DNA of 28,927 nt, taken from a virus. Location of the stretch: positions 1 to 28,927 of IMG/VR virus record IMGVR_UViG_3300036406_001076. One strand, given 5' to 3'. This document shows, one piece after another, positions 20,357 through 28,927 of this stretch; the stretch's first letter is position 1; every line of letters starts with the position of its first letter. Under the pieces are notes generated by a model. It did no database searches. It was not told the origin of the DNA and saw only the letters and a list, made by a program, of their open reading frames with translations. A program made the translations under genes and the position numbers.

Positions 20357-22129
20357 ATGACCCCGATTTTTGCCTCCGATGCCACGACTCCTCCAGTCGG
20401 ATACCGACTGAAATACGGGGTCTATTTTGTGCCCGGAACGGCCGATTGGGCGATCGAGCTTTACTGCTTTGTGAACCGTGACCGGCGGTCGCCGGAGATG
20501 CTTTCGATCGAGGAGCACTTCAAAAACGCGGCTCAGATTTTCTTCAATAAGAAAACTGAGAACTTTATTTGGCACCCCTGGGCCGATGACATGTTGTATG
20601 AGTGCTGTCACAATAAGTTCGTCGGTTTCGCAGGCTGCGGTTCGTCCGGCAAGTCGGAATTTATGGCGATCTGGGCTCTCCTGAATTGGATGGCCGCGCC
20701 GTTCCACACGCTTTCGTTGGTCACCTCCACGAGCATCCGTGACGCGAAGAAGCGGGTCTGGGGTGCTATCCAGCGTTACTGGCCGTGCATAAAGCCCGTG
20801 GCTCCGGGGAAGCTCGCGGACACTCCGACTCCGGCGATCTACACAATCCGGAACGGCGAGCGGATGGAGCAGGCCGGGGTTTATTTGATTCCGGCCGAGG
20901 CCAAGAAGACCTCGGAGGTGACGGGTAAGATGCGAGGCATGAAGGCTCCGCGGGTCATCGTCGCGGCCGACGAGTTGAGTGAGTTGGGTCATGCCTTCCT
21001 CGACACGGCGATGTCGAACCTTTCGAACAACCCGTTTCTCCACATTTGTGCCGCGGCAAACCCTGTCTCCTATTACGATCCCTTCGGCCGCTTCGTCGAG
21101 CCGACGAATGGGTGGGGGAGCATTACGGTCAACGATGAGAAGTGGGAGACCAAGCTGGGTGGGGTCTGTCTGCACCTCGATGCCCTCAAGAATCCGAACT
21201 ACTTGGCCGGCGAGAACAAGTGGCCGATCCAGAAGTGGGAGAAGATCGACGAGGCTCGTGAACGACTCGGTGAGGACAATCCGATTTTCTGGCGTGACTA
21301 TCGGGGGTTCTGGCCACCGCAGGCGGTCAGCAAAGCCATCTACTCCGAGGCCGAGATCATCCGGTTCCAAGCCGATCAGAAGCCGATCTGGAGGGGCCGC
21401 GCCGAACGTATTGTCGGCATCGACCCCTCGTTCGTGAGCGGCGGGGATAGGTGTGTCATTTATTTGGGGTCGTTTGGCCAGAATAAAGATGGAGTCGATC
21501 AGGTTTCGTTCGACGAGTTCCACTACCTCGACGAAGAGGCAAGCAATCCCGAGCCGCGCACATTCCAGATCGCCCGCAAGATCAAAGACATTGTGACCAA
21601 GGCGGGCGTGCCTTGGCGCAACATCGGGGTCGACGTGACGGGCGGCGGTGTGCCCTTCTGCGATGCGATGGCTACGGTCTGCGGATCGAACGAGTTCCTC
21701 CGCGTCCACTTCGGCGGGGCTCCCTCTGGGCGCTCGCTCTCGGCTTACGATGCGACCGCGGCCCAAGATAAATACGTCAACCGCGTGACCGAGCTTTGGT
21801 TCGGGGCGAAGGAGTTTTTGCAGAATGGTCAGTTGCGGGGGATCGGGCCGGACTTGGCTCGGGAGATGACCAGTCGGAACTACGACACCCGTAAGTCCGG
21901 ATCGATGAAGGTGGTCGTTGAGTCGAAGACCGACATGAAGGCCAGGATCGGCCGGAGCCCTGACGTGGCCGATGCTGCCTTCGTCATGCTCGATGTTGTT
22001 CGCGAACGGTTCGGGCTGCGTCCTCCCCAAGAGACTGGCGGGAGTCGCCGCGGGATGAGCAGTTGGAAGTCGACGATGACTTCGAAGTATGCCCCGCGGC
22101 GGTCGGGCTATTTGTTGACGAGCGCATAA
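20357..22129 (+). CDS. Terminase large subunit
   Basis: A 590-aa packaging motor and nuclease. ATPase: Walker A GCGSSGKS (93-100) and Walker B VIVAADE (200-206). Nuclease: GIDPSF with Asp356, GVDVTGGG with Asp426, and SPDVADA with Asp536/Asp539, a RuvC-like acidic set. The length is typical. It starts the rightward structural arm. No small subunit is next to it; an HTH protein at 4368-4874 is a candidate. A 586-aa antisense frame over it is an artefact of codon bias. Confidence 0.95.
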   Translation: MTPIFASDATTPPVGYRLKYGVYFVPGTADWAIELYCFVNRDRRSPEMLSIEEHFKNAAQIFFNKKTENFIWHPWADDMLYECCHNKFVGFAGCGSSGKSEFMAIWALLNWMAAPFHTLSLVTSTSIRDAKKRVWGAIQRYWPCIKPVAPGKLADTPTPAIYTIRNGERMEQAGVYLIPAEAKKTSEVTGKMRGMKAPRVIVAADELSELGHAFLDTAMSNLSNNPFLHICAAANPVSYYDPFGRFVEPTNGWGSITVNDEKWETKLGGVCLHLDALKNPNYLAGENKWPIQKWEKIDEARERLGEDNPIFWRDYRGFWPPQAVSKAIYSEAEIIRFQADQKPIWRGRAERIVGIDPSFVSGGDRCVIYLGSFGQNKDGVDQVSFDEFHYLDEEASNPEPRTFQIARKIKDIVTKAGVPWRNIGVDVTGGGVPFCDAMATVCGSNEFLRVHFGGAPSGRSLSAYDATAAQDKYVNRVTELWFGAKEFLQNGQLRGIGPDLAREMTSRNYDTRKSGSMKVVVESKTDMKARIGRSPDVADAAFVMLDVVRERFGLRPPQETGGSRRGMSSWKSTMTSKYAPRRSGYLLTSA

Positions 22130-22161
22130 TGCGTTATCTTAACCCCCTAACTCCATAACCT

Positions 22162-25026
22162 ATGCCCTCTTACTTTCCTGAAAACAACGAGCCCAAGCCG
22201 ATGGACTCGGCCGATCGGTCACTCCAGAAGATCAATAGCGTTCTCCAAGGTCCGCTTGACGTGAGTTCAGCTTCTAATATTACGACCAAGCTCCGCGATG
22301 CGTTTGAAAACTACACTCCTGGCGAAAAATGGATCCAAAGCCTCGGTAATGGTGACTTGGTTTATTTAGACGGCAATGCGGCTGCTGCCAGCTATTTAGT
22401 GCTGTCTAAGAATCCACTGGTTGCAGACACGCAGACCACGATTGAGTCCGTTTCGCGATTCACAATGCCGATTGAGACGGCGATCGGTTTGTCAATATCT
22501 CAAAGAAGTTTGGGGCAGGAGTTCGCCGTGGAGATGGTTGACGTTGAAGGGTCAATTCCAACCCCAGCAGACGTTCCCATCGTTTCGCTGTATCAAACAG
22601 GTTCAACGCTTACTGTGGATACAACAGTTCCCCATAACTTATCTGTAGGTAGAGCTATTGGTATTTTTGGTTCATTCGATGGGCGAGTTTCTTATCCATC
22701 ACTTGTTGTGGCTTCGGTTACTAGCCCGACTCAGTTCACAGTAACGGCTGGCCCTGGAGGTGCCATCCCCTCAACGCAATCTTATCTTGGTGTCGTTCTG
22801 GCGGCGACTACTGCTGCACTTCCAACGAATATTTACGCCAATGGAACTTCTGGTGTTGGAGCAACTTTAACAGCTTCAGCCAACGGCGCATTCCCCAACC
22901 AAGATGGAGTGACGATTCCGGTCGGTGGTCGTGTGCTCGCCAAGAACGAAGCTACCGCCGCCAACAACGGCGTTTATGTTCTGACAACTGCCGGCAGTGC
23001 TTCGACTCCTTGGGTGCTAACTCGCGCTGTTGATTTTGACACTGCCGCTGAGATGACTGTCGTCTCCGGTGTTCCTAATGCTGTGGCAGTTCATATTTTA
23101 TCCGGAACGACTCAAGCCCTACGTAAGTATATTCTGTCTGCTTCGGTTGCCACGGTGGGAACCACCGCAGTCACCTTCACTGATGTCGGCACCACAGGTA
23201 TTTTTGCACTTAGTCCAGTGGTGTTTTCTCGCAGCAGACTTGGACAAGCGCAAAATGGCATTTCTCAGATTTTTGAGAATACTACGGCCACCAACGCTTC
23301 GCTTTATATCCGTAGCGAGTTTGGAGATGCGCTGCCTTCTGGGACGGTTGCTGGAAACCATAGTGTCACTACCGGCAGCACCGCATCCATTCAACTTGCT
23401 GGCGCAGTCCCATACACGTATTCATTCTCTCCTACCGCTGAGTTCCGCATGGCGGTCCAATCGGATCGCACTCAATGGTCTGATTCTGCTGTGGATACTG
23501 TTGCTCAATCCGCATCACGATTGGCTAGAAGCCAAGTTTGCCCAGACCCAAGTTCCACTTACGAACTCCGTATTCGAGCGAGCAACAATCGTTCGCTCAC
23601 TGTTCCCGGTGCTCAAATCATCACAGCGGCTAAGACTGGAACGACGACTGCCACGGTTGTCACAGCCACGCCTCATGGTTTGGCAGTCGGTGATTTGATT
23701 GTTGCGTATGGCACCAGAGACCAAACCAACTTTGCAAATCTGACTGCTGCTGCTGCCGTGGCTTCGGTGGTCGATGCAACGACATTTACCGTGGTTTGGG
23801 GCTCTGCGGTCACTGCCACGACCCGCGGCGGGTTTATTTCTCGAATCTTGGGTCAAAACGCCCTACCGGGCGCAATCGCTCAAGTTGTTTCTACGGCAAC
23901 ATTGGCGACACTTGCGGATGGAACCCGCCAGTTGACTCTTGTCGGTTCTGGCAATTGGGCTGGTGCGACGATTGGCGACCTTGTGGAACTCATTGGAGTT
24001 CGCGCTGACGCTGCTGGCTCGGCCTCGCTCGGTGTAGATGGTCCGTGGAAAGTCGCGAACCTTTCCACCACGACGCTCACTCTTGTGCTGCCATTCTCAG
24101 GCCAAAGAAGCCTTCCTGCCGACTTTGCTGCTACTAATGCTGGTGGTGGCCTTGTTCGTCGCACCGATCTGCGTTTGAGCTATGTCCGCATCTTTGACTT
24201 TGACCGTTTGCGTGTTGAAATGCTGCCTCGTCCTTCGGGTGATATTGCCGCAGCCACCCCCGTCGCGGTGCAAAACACTCCTGCCGTGACTGTTTCGGGA
24301 GGCACTGTTGCGGAAGATGCAGCTACTACTGCGAGCCCCATTGTTTTTGGCGGTGTTGTTCGCACGGCGGTGGCCCCAACCACGCTGATAGCTGGTGACG
24401 CAGCGCGTGTCACCATGACGACTGGTGCTGCTGCGGTCACGCAGCCATACTCCATTCCTGAAGTTTCATGGCAGACTCCGCCCCCTGTAGGTGGCATTTC
24501 AAACACCACGACTGCGTTTCAAATAAAGGAAGCTGCGGGCGCGTCCCTGTGCAATTACGTCACCTCCATTGATTTACTATCTGAGGCGCTGACTAATGCC
24601 ACCGATCTTCGCATCCGTGAGCCGGATCTTACTTGCTCATCGCAGACTATTGCCTCGAACATCCTGACTGTATCCACCACGCATAACCTTCGTGTCGGCG
24701 ATGCAGTGGTGTTTACGGCGGCAACGGTGACGGGTATTTCGACGGGCGTGACATACTTCGTTTTAACCGTCCCTGCCACGACAACGATTACGCTGTCGGC
24801 TACTCGCGGTGGATCTGCTCTGGCAATCAGTGGCACGGGAGTGACCGCTACTTTCCACAAAGTCCTATGGCAGACGCGCATTCCGACTACTGGAAGGCCA
24901 AATGGTCAGATCATATTCCCCGTTCCTCTTCGCGGTTCGGTCAACACCAACTTGCTTGTCCAGACGCCCACTGCTTCTGGCGCGGGCGCTGTTTTCCTGT
25001 CCGCTCAAGGTTTTGCTGCACAATAA
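22162..25026 (+). CDS. Large virion protein with repeated beta modules (tail-fibre or decoration type)
   Basis: A 954-aa Ala/Thr/Val-rich protein with no catalytic motif. Residues about 147-196, 490-546 and 825-885 share the pattern TVT...PHGL.VGD followed by TTFTV, like the FCCH-type modules of phage structural proteins. Residues 212-342 resemble a widespread tail-fibre domain (ATTAALPTNIYANGTSGVGA, then NNGVYVLTTAGSASTPWVLT). It lies between terminase and portal, an odd site for a fibre. Its codons are richer in T-ending forms than its neighbours, suggesting separate acquisition. Receptor binding or head decoration is inferred. Confidence 0.75.
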   Translation: MPSYFPENNEPKPMDSADRSLQKINSVLQGPLDVSSASNITTKLRDAFENYTPGEKWIQSLGNGDLVYLDGNAAAASYLVLSKNPLVADTQTTIESVSRFTMPIETAIGLSISQRSLGQEFAVEMVDVEGSIPTPADVPIVSLYQTGSTLTVDTTVPHNLSVGRAIGIFGSFDGRVSYPSLVVASVTSPTQFTVTAGPGGAIPSTQSYLGVVLAATTAALPTNIYANGTSGVGATLTASANGAFPNQDGVTIPVGGRVLAKNEATAANNGVYVLTTAGSASTPWVLTRAVDFDTAAEMTVVSGVPNAVAVHILSGTTQALRKYILSASVATVGTTAVTFTDVGTTGIFALSPVVFSRSRLGQAQNGISQIFENTTATNASLYIRSEFGDALPSGTVAGNHSVTTGSTASIQLAGAVPYTYSFSPTAEFRMAVQSDRTQWSDSAVDTVAQSASRLARSQVCPDPSSTYELRIRASNNRSLTVPGAQIITAAKTGTTTATVVTATPHGLAVGDLIVAYGTRDQTNFANLTAAAAVASVVDATTFTVVWGSAVTATTRGGFISRILGQNALPGAIAQVVSTATLATLADGTRQLTLVGSGNWAGATIGDLVELIGVRADAAGSASLGVDGPWKVANLSTTTLTLVLPFSGQRSLPADFAATNAGGGLVRRTDLRLSYVRIFDFDRLRVEMLPRPSGDIAAATPVAVQNTPAVTVSGGTVAEDAATTASPIVFGGVVRTAVAPTTLIAGDAARVTMTTGAAAVTQPYSIPEVSWQTPPPVGGISNTTTAFQIKEAAGASLCNYVTSIDLLSEALTNATDLRIREPDLTCSSQTIASNILTVSTTHNLRVGDAVVFTAATVTGISTGVTYFVLTVPATTTITLSATRGGSALAISGTGVTATFHKVLWQTRIPTTGRPNGQIIFPVPLRGSVNTNLLVQTPTASGAGAVFLSAQGFAAQ

Positions 25027-25040
25027 TAGCGCGGTATAAT
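25013..25040 (+). promoter_or_regulatory. Promoter candidate before the 61-aa ORF
   Basis: TTGCTG, a 16-bp spacer and a perfect TATAAT. The -10 lies in the loop of a small inverted repeat, GCGGT/ACCGC. Transcription would start within a few bases of the ATG at 25050, so the mRNA would be nearly leaderless. Confidence 0.45.
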
Positions 25041-25049
25041 AACCGCACA

Positions 25050-25235
25050 ATGTCGTATCGCGTCACAGTTGAAGAGCTAAGAAAAAACGCCCCGCCGCTG
25101 CGGATGATTTCGCTGACGGCTCCGGATTGGTTGCAGGCGATCGATGCGGTGACTGAGGTGTTGTCCAAGGAAGACACGATGTTCCAAGAGGACGAGACCG
25201 AAACACGCGAAGAAACTAACGACGATTGGTCGTGA
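25050..25235 (+). CDS. Hypothetical acidic protein (61 aa)
   Basis: It starts MSYRVTVEELRKNAPPLRMI; the C-terminus is very acidic (EDETETREETNDDWS). No family recognised. The ATG at 25050 follows TAATAACCGC by 3 nt; the longer frame overlapping the 954-aa gene is not used. Its stop overlaps the GTG start of the next gene, suggesting coupling. Confidence 0.65.
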   Translation: MSYRVTVEELRKNAPPLRMISLTAPDWLQAIDAVTEVLSKEDTMFQEDETETREETNDDWS

Positions 25236-26206
25236 ATTATTTCCACTCCGGAGACTTAGGGGATGTCCTCTACGCGCTGCCCTCGATGAGGGAACTTGGG
25301 CGCGGGGATCTCTATCTGAACTCACGGCCCTGGACAGCCAAGATGACCGAGCAAAGGGCGGCGGTGTTGCGTCCGCTCCTCGAAGCCCAGGACTACGTCG
25401 GCAAGGTGATTCACGGGGATGCGCCGGCCAACGAGCACTGCGTCAATTTCTCCACCTTTCGTAATGGTGGGCTGATCTACGGGGTCAGCTTGATGGAACT
25501 GCAAAGCGATTGGGTCAATGCCAACGCGGTGCCCGATCCTTGGCTGAAAGTTTCCCCCTCGGCGCGGGCACGGGGGCGGGTCGTTTGTCATCGCAGTCCG
25601 CGATATCATAATCCTTACTTCCGGTGGGATCTTATCGGTGAAGCCCTCGGCACGAAGATGCTCTTTGTCGGGTTGCCGCACGAGGTCGAGGAACTGCGGC
25701 GGGTGACCAAAGTCCATGCCGAGTATGCCATCACCAACGACTACCTTGAACTGGCCAAGCTAATCGCGGGCGCGGATCTCTTTATCGGCAACCAGTCGAG
25801 CCCGATGGGCTTGGCGATCGGTCTGGGAGTGCCCTTCATCCAAGAGACATGCCTTTGGACGCCGGACTGTCTCTACCCGCGCAAGGACGGCACCTATTGT
25901 TATGACGGTGGGATATCCCACTTCGAGATCCCGCCCTTCAGTCCGCCGCCGGATGTCGACCGCAACGCGCTCCCGCCGGGCGGATGGCAAGTGATCTCCC
26001 GCAGCACGGGCGAGCGTGTCACGCTCAAGAGCCACCGCCTCGCGACCCGTCACCTCTACAAGACCGACCGCTTTTTCACCGAGACAGATGCCGCCGTCGA
26101 GGTCGATCGGCAGAATGCACTCCGCATTCCGCACCTCGTCCGGCGCAACTCGACTTTCGAAATCTTCGGCAAGGTGGCACCTTTAGTCCACGCCGTTGCT
26201 GCATGA
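25232..26206 (+). CDS. GT9-like glycosyltransferase (GT-B fold)
   Basis: A 324-aa protein. The N-terminal HSGDLGDVLYALPSMRELG is the heptosyltransferase-like GDxGDxLxALP motif. The C-terminal LAKLIAGADLFIGNQSSPM then GLGVPFIQE matches the nucleotide-sugar-binding part of GT9-type enzymes. It would move a sugar to a protein, surface polymer or DNA base. A GTG start at 25232 overlaps the previous stop; a TTG two codons earlier is possible. It lies with a nuclease and a second glycosyltransferase between terminase and portal, so a virion modification role is the simplest inference. Confidence 0.78.
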   Translation: MNYFHSGDLGDVLYALPSMRELGRGDLYLNSRPWTAKMTEQRAAVLRPLLEAQDYVGKVIHGDAPANEHCVNFSTFRNGGLIYGVSLMELQSDWVNANAVPDPWLKVSPSARARGRVVCHRSPRYHNPYFRWDLIGEALGTKMLFVGLPHEVEELRRVTKVHAEYAITNDYLELAKLIAGADLFIGNQSSPMGLAIGLGVPFIQETCLWTPDCLYPRKDGTYCYDGGISHFEIPPFSPPPDVDRNALPPGGWQVISRSTGERVTLKSHRLATRHLYKTDRFFTETDAAVEVDRQNALRIPHLVRRNSTFEIFGKVAPLVHAVAA

Positions 26207-26595
26207 CTGACTGTGAAAAAGGCACCTCGGCCGAGGTAAGGTTTATTTTTGAAGCCGATGGGCGTGGCTGGAAAGTCTACGTGCCGCTCGGTCATGCCCA
26301 TGCCGCCGACCTCATTATTCATTACCCGCCCTATCTCCCTGTCTGTGTCCAAGTGAAGACGGCGACTTATTATCCGGATCGCGATGCTTACGGGATCAGC
26401 AGCAGTCGCGGTAAGAAGTTCAAGAAGTCTTATGCTCGTGGCGACTTTCAGATTCTTGCCGCGTGGTTGCCAGATCGGCAGAAGTTCGTCTTCTGGCGAT
26501 TTGACGAGATCGCCGAGCGAAAGAAAATTAACTACACGCCGCGGCTCCACCGTCAGCCTGATAATTGGGAAATCCTCGACACCGTGCTAAAGTAA
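26203..26595 (+). CDS. PD-(D/E)XK endonuclease-like protein (130 aa)
   Basis: The protein has GTSAEVRFIFEADGRGWKVY (7-26, Glu11), then HAADLIIH with Asp36, and VQVKTA (49-54) with Gln50-x-Lys52, the layout of the group I-intron-type PDDEXK_5 family. ARGDFQILAAWLP and FVFWRFDEI follow, as in that family. Stand-alone genes of this sort in structural operons are often free-standing endonucleases that may spread themselves, or resolvases. It overlaps the previous stop by ATGA. Activity is not shown. Confidence 0.7.
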   Translation: MTDCEKGTSAEVRFIFEADGRGWKVYVPLGHAHAADLIIHYPPYLPVCVQVKTATYYPDRDAYGISSSRGKKFKKSYARGDFQILAAWLPDRQKFVFWRFDEIAERKKINYTPRLHRQPDNWEILDTVLK

Positions 26596-26609
26596 TAACT
26601 CCGTAAACC

Positions 26610-27365
26610 ATGCTCCTCGTCCTGCCCGTCTCCCAAGCCGACCTCAAGCTCGCCACCAAGCTGGCCGGGCACATGGCCCTTTTGGGTAACCTCGGCCGGC
26701 ACAAGCTGCTGGTGGTCGGAGCCTACAATACGAAGGACGAAGCCGCCGCGCTCAAAGAGCAGTTGGCCCCGCTTTTTGCCTCGGCCGACCTCTTTATTCC
26801 GGATTCCGAGTGCGAACTCGGCTGGCCCCAGAGTGCCAACCACCTCTGGGCGCGGACCGTGCGCCACCTCCAGCACAGCGGGAACAAAGACACTTGGTAT
26901 TGGTTCGAGGCCGATAATACGCCGATCCGCGAGGATTGGCTCGACGCGATCGAGACCGAATACAACCAAGCCCAGAAACCTTTCCTCGGAGCCATCCAAG
27001 TGACCCGGATGCTCGACCGCAAAACGGGCGAATTCGTCAAAGTCGACGGCGAGCATGTCATCGGCACCTGTGTTTATCCGGCTGATTTTCCGACCCGCTC
27101 GATCTTGTGGAGCTATGTCCGCACCGACGACGGCCCGAATGTCGAACCCTTCGACGTTTATCTCCGCCACGAGATGCGCCCGAACACGGCGGTCTCGAAA
27201 CTTATTCACAACAACTGGCGCACCAAGAACTACGAGATCGATGAAGACGGGCGCATCTACTGCGATCCGATCGACGACAAATCGGTCTACGGCCCTGTGC
27301 CGACCAACGCCGCCGTCGTCCACGGTTGTAAAGACGGCTCACTTATCGAAGCCCTGCAAAAATGA
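26610..27365 (+). CDS. GT-A-like glycosyltransferase (251 aa)
   Basis: A Rossmann-like start (MLLVLPVSQADLKLATKLAG) and the DxD-like YWFEADNTPIREDWLD (97-112; Glu100-x-Asp102) fit a GT-A fold sugar transferase. A later HNNWRTKN and a terminal VVHGCKDG may be acceptor- or nucleotide-binding parts. It starts 8 nt after TAATAACTCC. The gap to the portal is negative (the stop overlaps the next ATG). Together with the GT9-like gene it could glycosylate a capsid or tail protein; target unknown. Confidence 0.72.
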   Translation: MLLVLPVSQADLKLATKLAGHMALLGNLGRHKLLVVGAYNTKDEAAALKEQLAPLFASADLFIPDSECELGWPQSANHLWARTVRHLQHSGNKDTWYWFEADNTPIREDWLDAIETEYNQAQKPFLGAIQVTRMLDRKTGEFVKVDGEHVIGTCVYPADFPTRSILWSYVRTDDGPNVEPFDVYLRHEMRPNTAVSKLIHNNWRTKNYEIDEDGRIYCDPIDDKSVYGPVPTNAAVVHGCKDGSLIEALQK

Positions 27366-28927
27366 CAAATTCCGAACTAGCACCCCTCGAACTTCTCGGC
27401 CTTGAAGAGAACGGCCGCGCCCCCAAGATGCGCGTGGACAATGTAAACAGCGCCCGCTCCATCTACAAAGCGATCAAGGACAGCGACCAAGGCTCCAGTA
27501 AAAACCGCGCCCTGGTTGACGCGATGTTCAATGGTGCCGCCCCTTTCAACCAGCAAGATTTGATCGAGATGGGCCAAGGCGAGCGCACGAATCTCGACTT
27601 CGGCGAAGCCTCCGCCCTGAAAGAGCAAGCCCTCGCCGGATACTACGACCTCACATCGTCCGTCGATGTCTTGGCTCGTATCTCGATTGACTACGGTTCC
27701 CCCGAGCAGAAGGTCGAGTGGGAGCGAATCTTGGCCGAAGAGTTCACGCGGACTCTCAAAGAGTGGCAGGAATTCGAGTTCAATCACCAGATGCTTGCCG
27801 ACCAGTTCGTCTCGCATGGCGTCGGGGTTTGTTATTTTGAGGACGAGGTCGATTGGCGTTGGCGTGTGGCCGGGCTCTCCGAGTTCCGGTTGCCACGCGG
27901 AACACGCGCTTCCGAGTGGGAGATCGAGGTCGCCACGGTTGATCGCGAGTATCAGGCCCACCAGCTTTACAAATTCATCGAAGACCCTGCCGTGGCCAAA
28001 GACCTCGGGTGGAACGTCAAGATGGTGAAGCAGGCGTTGATCCGTGCTTGCCGCGACAGTTCGTTCCAAGAGGCCGGCGAGTGGGAGAAGCTCGAAGTGG
28101 AACTCAAGAACAACGACCTCCTCTACGGCAATAGCCGTGGCAAGAAAGTCCACGTCGTCCACATGTGGGTGCGCGAGTTCGACGGCAAGGTCTCCCACCT
28201 CATGTTCCTCAAGGATCCGATCGGTTCGGATGAGAACGCCAAGGAGGAGGACTTCCTCTTCAAGCGCCCGAATCGTTTCGCCGCCCCGACCAACTGCTTC
28301 GTTACTTTTTGCTATGGCGTCGGCAACGGGACGTATCACGGCATCAGAGGTTTGGGCTATAAAGTTTATCCACACATTCAGCTTTTGAATCGTCTGCGCT
28401 GCGGCATGGTCGATGGTGCGTTGCTCTCCTCGGCCCTGATCGTCCAGCCCGGTGACAATGGTTCCCGCGCCCTCGAAGACCTCACGCTTTCCTATTACGG
28501 CCCCTACGCACTCTTCCCTCCTGGGCTGAAGATCGTCGAGAAGGCGATCCCGAACTACAACCAGAACCTCATGCCGGTCTTGAACGACCTCACCATGAAC
28601 ATGCAGAACCGGACGATCGGCTACCAGTCCCGCTCGATCACTCCGGATGGTCAATCCCGCACTGCGTATGAAGTTCGCGCCCAGTTGCAGCAAGAAGCCG
28701 TGCTCGGGGCCGCAGCGATCAATCTTTTCTACCACCCGTGGAAACGTCTTCTTCGTGAGGCATACCGCCGTTTAGTGTCGCGTGATTATGCCGCTAATGA
28801 GCCCGGCGGTCGTGACGCCGTCGACTTCAAGAAGCGTTGTATTGCCCGCGGAGTGCCGACCGAAGCGATCCATCGTTTCTCTACGGTCGAGCCCGTTCGC
28901 GCCATTGGTTACGGAAGCCCTGGGATG
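27362..28927 (+). CDS. Portal (head-tail connector) protein, 3' end cut by window edge
   Basis: The open frame continues 522 codons to the window end with no stop. MTNSELAPLELLGLEENGRA begins it. The middle GVGNGTYHGIRGLGYKVYPH and a following hydrophobic helix resemble the wing and stem of podovirus-type portal proteins. The position, soon after the terminase, also fits. The ATG overlaps the previous stop. A 452-aa antisense frame over it is not coding. The last helical region and any C-terminal barrel lie outside the window. Confidence 0.82.
   Translation, partial: MTNSELAPLELLGLEENGRAPKMRVDNVNSARSIYKAIKDSDQGSSKNRALVDAMFNGAAPFNQQDLIEMGQGERTNLDFGEASALKEQALAGYYDLTSSVDVLARISIDYGSPEQKVEWERILAEEFTRTLKEWQEFEFNHQMLADQFVSHGVGVCYFEDEVDWRWRVAGLSEFRLPRGTRASEWEIEVATVDREYQAHQLYKFIEDPAVAKDLGWNVKMVKQALIRACRDSSFQEAGEWEKLEVELKNNDLLYGNSRGKKVHVVHMWVREFDGKVSHLMFLKDPIGSDENAKEEDFLFKRPNRFAAPTNCFVTFCYGVGNGTYHGIRGLGYKVYPHIQLLNRLRCGMVDGALLSSALIVQPGDNGSRALEDLTLSYYGPYALFPPGLKIVEKAIPNYNQNLMPVLNDLTMNMQNRTIGYQSRSITPDGQSRTAYEVRAQLQQEAVLGAAAINLFYHPWKRLLREAYRRLVSRDYAANEPGGRDAVDFKKRCIARGVPTEAIHRFSTVEPVRAIGYGSPGM

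Noticed and set aside
20270-22030. 586-aa open frame antisense to the terminase
   Set aside because: The terminase has all expected motifs on the plus strand. The antisense protein has no motif and arises from codon bias in GC-rich DNA.
27377-28735. 452-aa antisense frame at the right edge
   Set aside because: The plus frame is open from 27362 to the edge, overlaps the previous stop and looks like a portal protein; the antisense product has no family features.

Overview
This window looks like part of a temperate tailed phage or prophage (Caudoviricetes). A leftward arm carries replication, recombination and regulatory genes. A rightward arm starts with the large terminase and runs through a large virion protein and two glycosyltransferase-like genes into a portal gene cut by the window end. 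The host cannot be read directly. The integrase C-terminus resembles, from memory, recombinases common in Verrucomicrobiota and relatives, and many starts lack a clear Shine-Dalgarno sequence. A PVC-group host is therefore a weak inference only.

Layout: (1) 1-4239, all minus strand: an accessory cassette with a class II glutamine amidotransferase, a glutamine-synthetase-fold amidoligase and several small unknown proteins. Its gene junctions are marked by six copies of a near-perfect palindrome (consensus TTGTCCGGAATTCCGGACAA). (2) 4240-6005: mostly plus strand, with an HTH protein resembling a small terminase and three small genes, plus one minus-strand 45-codon ORF with a perfect Shine-Dalgarno. 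(3) 6006-6498: a non-coding convergent region with GGGGGTGA iteron-like repeats beside a pure A/T tract, an origin candidate. (4) 6499-17245, minus strand: deaminase, primase/SF3 helicase, a family A DNA polymerase whose exonuclease domain is split over two ORFs with two small ORFs between them, a set of small genes including tiny membrane proteins, an Nmad1/DUF1599-like protein, a possible ssDNA-binding protein, and an SF2 helicase fused to a Cas4-like nuclease. (5) 17263-20097: a resolvase-like nuclease, a MerR/excisionase-like HTH protein, three ribbon-helix-helix-like proteins and a tyrosine integrase. (6) 20098-20356: AT-rich non-coding region, likely holding attP and the rightward promoter. 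(7) 20357-28927, plus strand: terminase, 954-aa virion protein, 61-aa ORF, GT9-like glycosyltransferase, PD-(D/E)XK nuclease, GT-A-like glycosyltransferase, portal.

The leftward genes supply a nearly complete replication set (primase-helicase, polymerase, nucleases, nucleotide-metabolism enzymes), often overlapping by ATGA and so probably translationally coupled. The most unusual parts are the amidoligase/amidotransferase cassette with its palindromes, the split polymerase, and the helicase-nuclease fusion. A recurring junction motif, TAATAAC followed by a C-rich tail, marks many stop/start boundaries on both strands.
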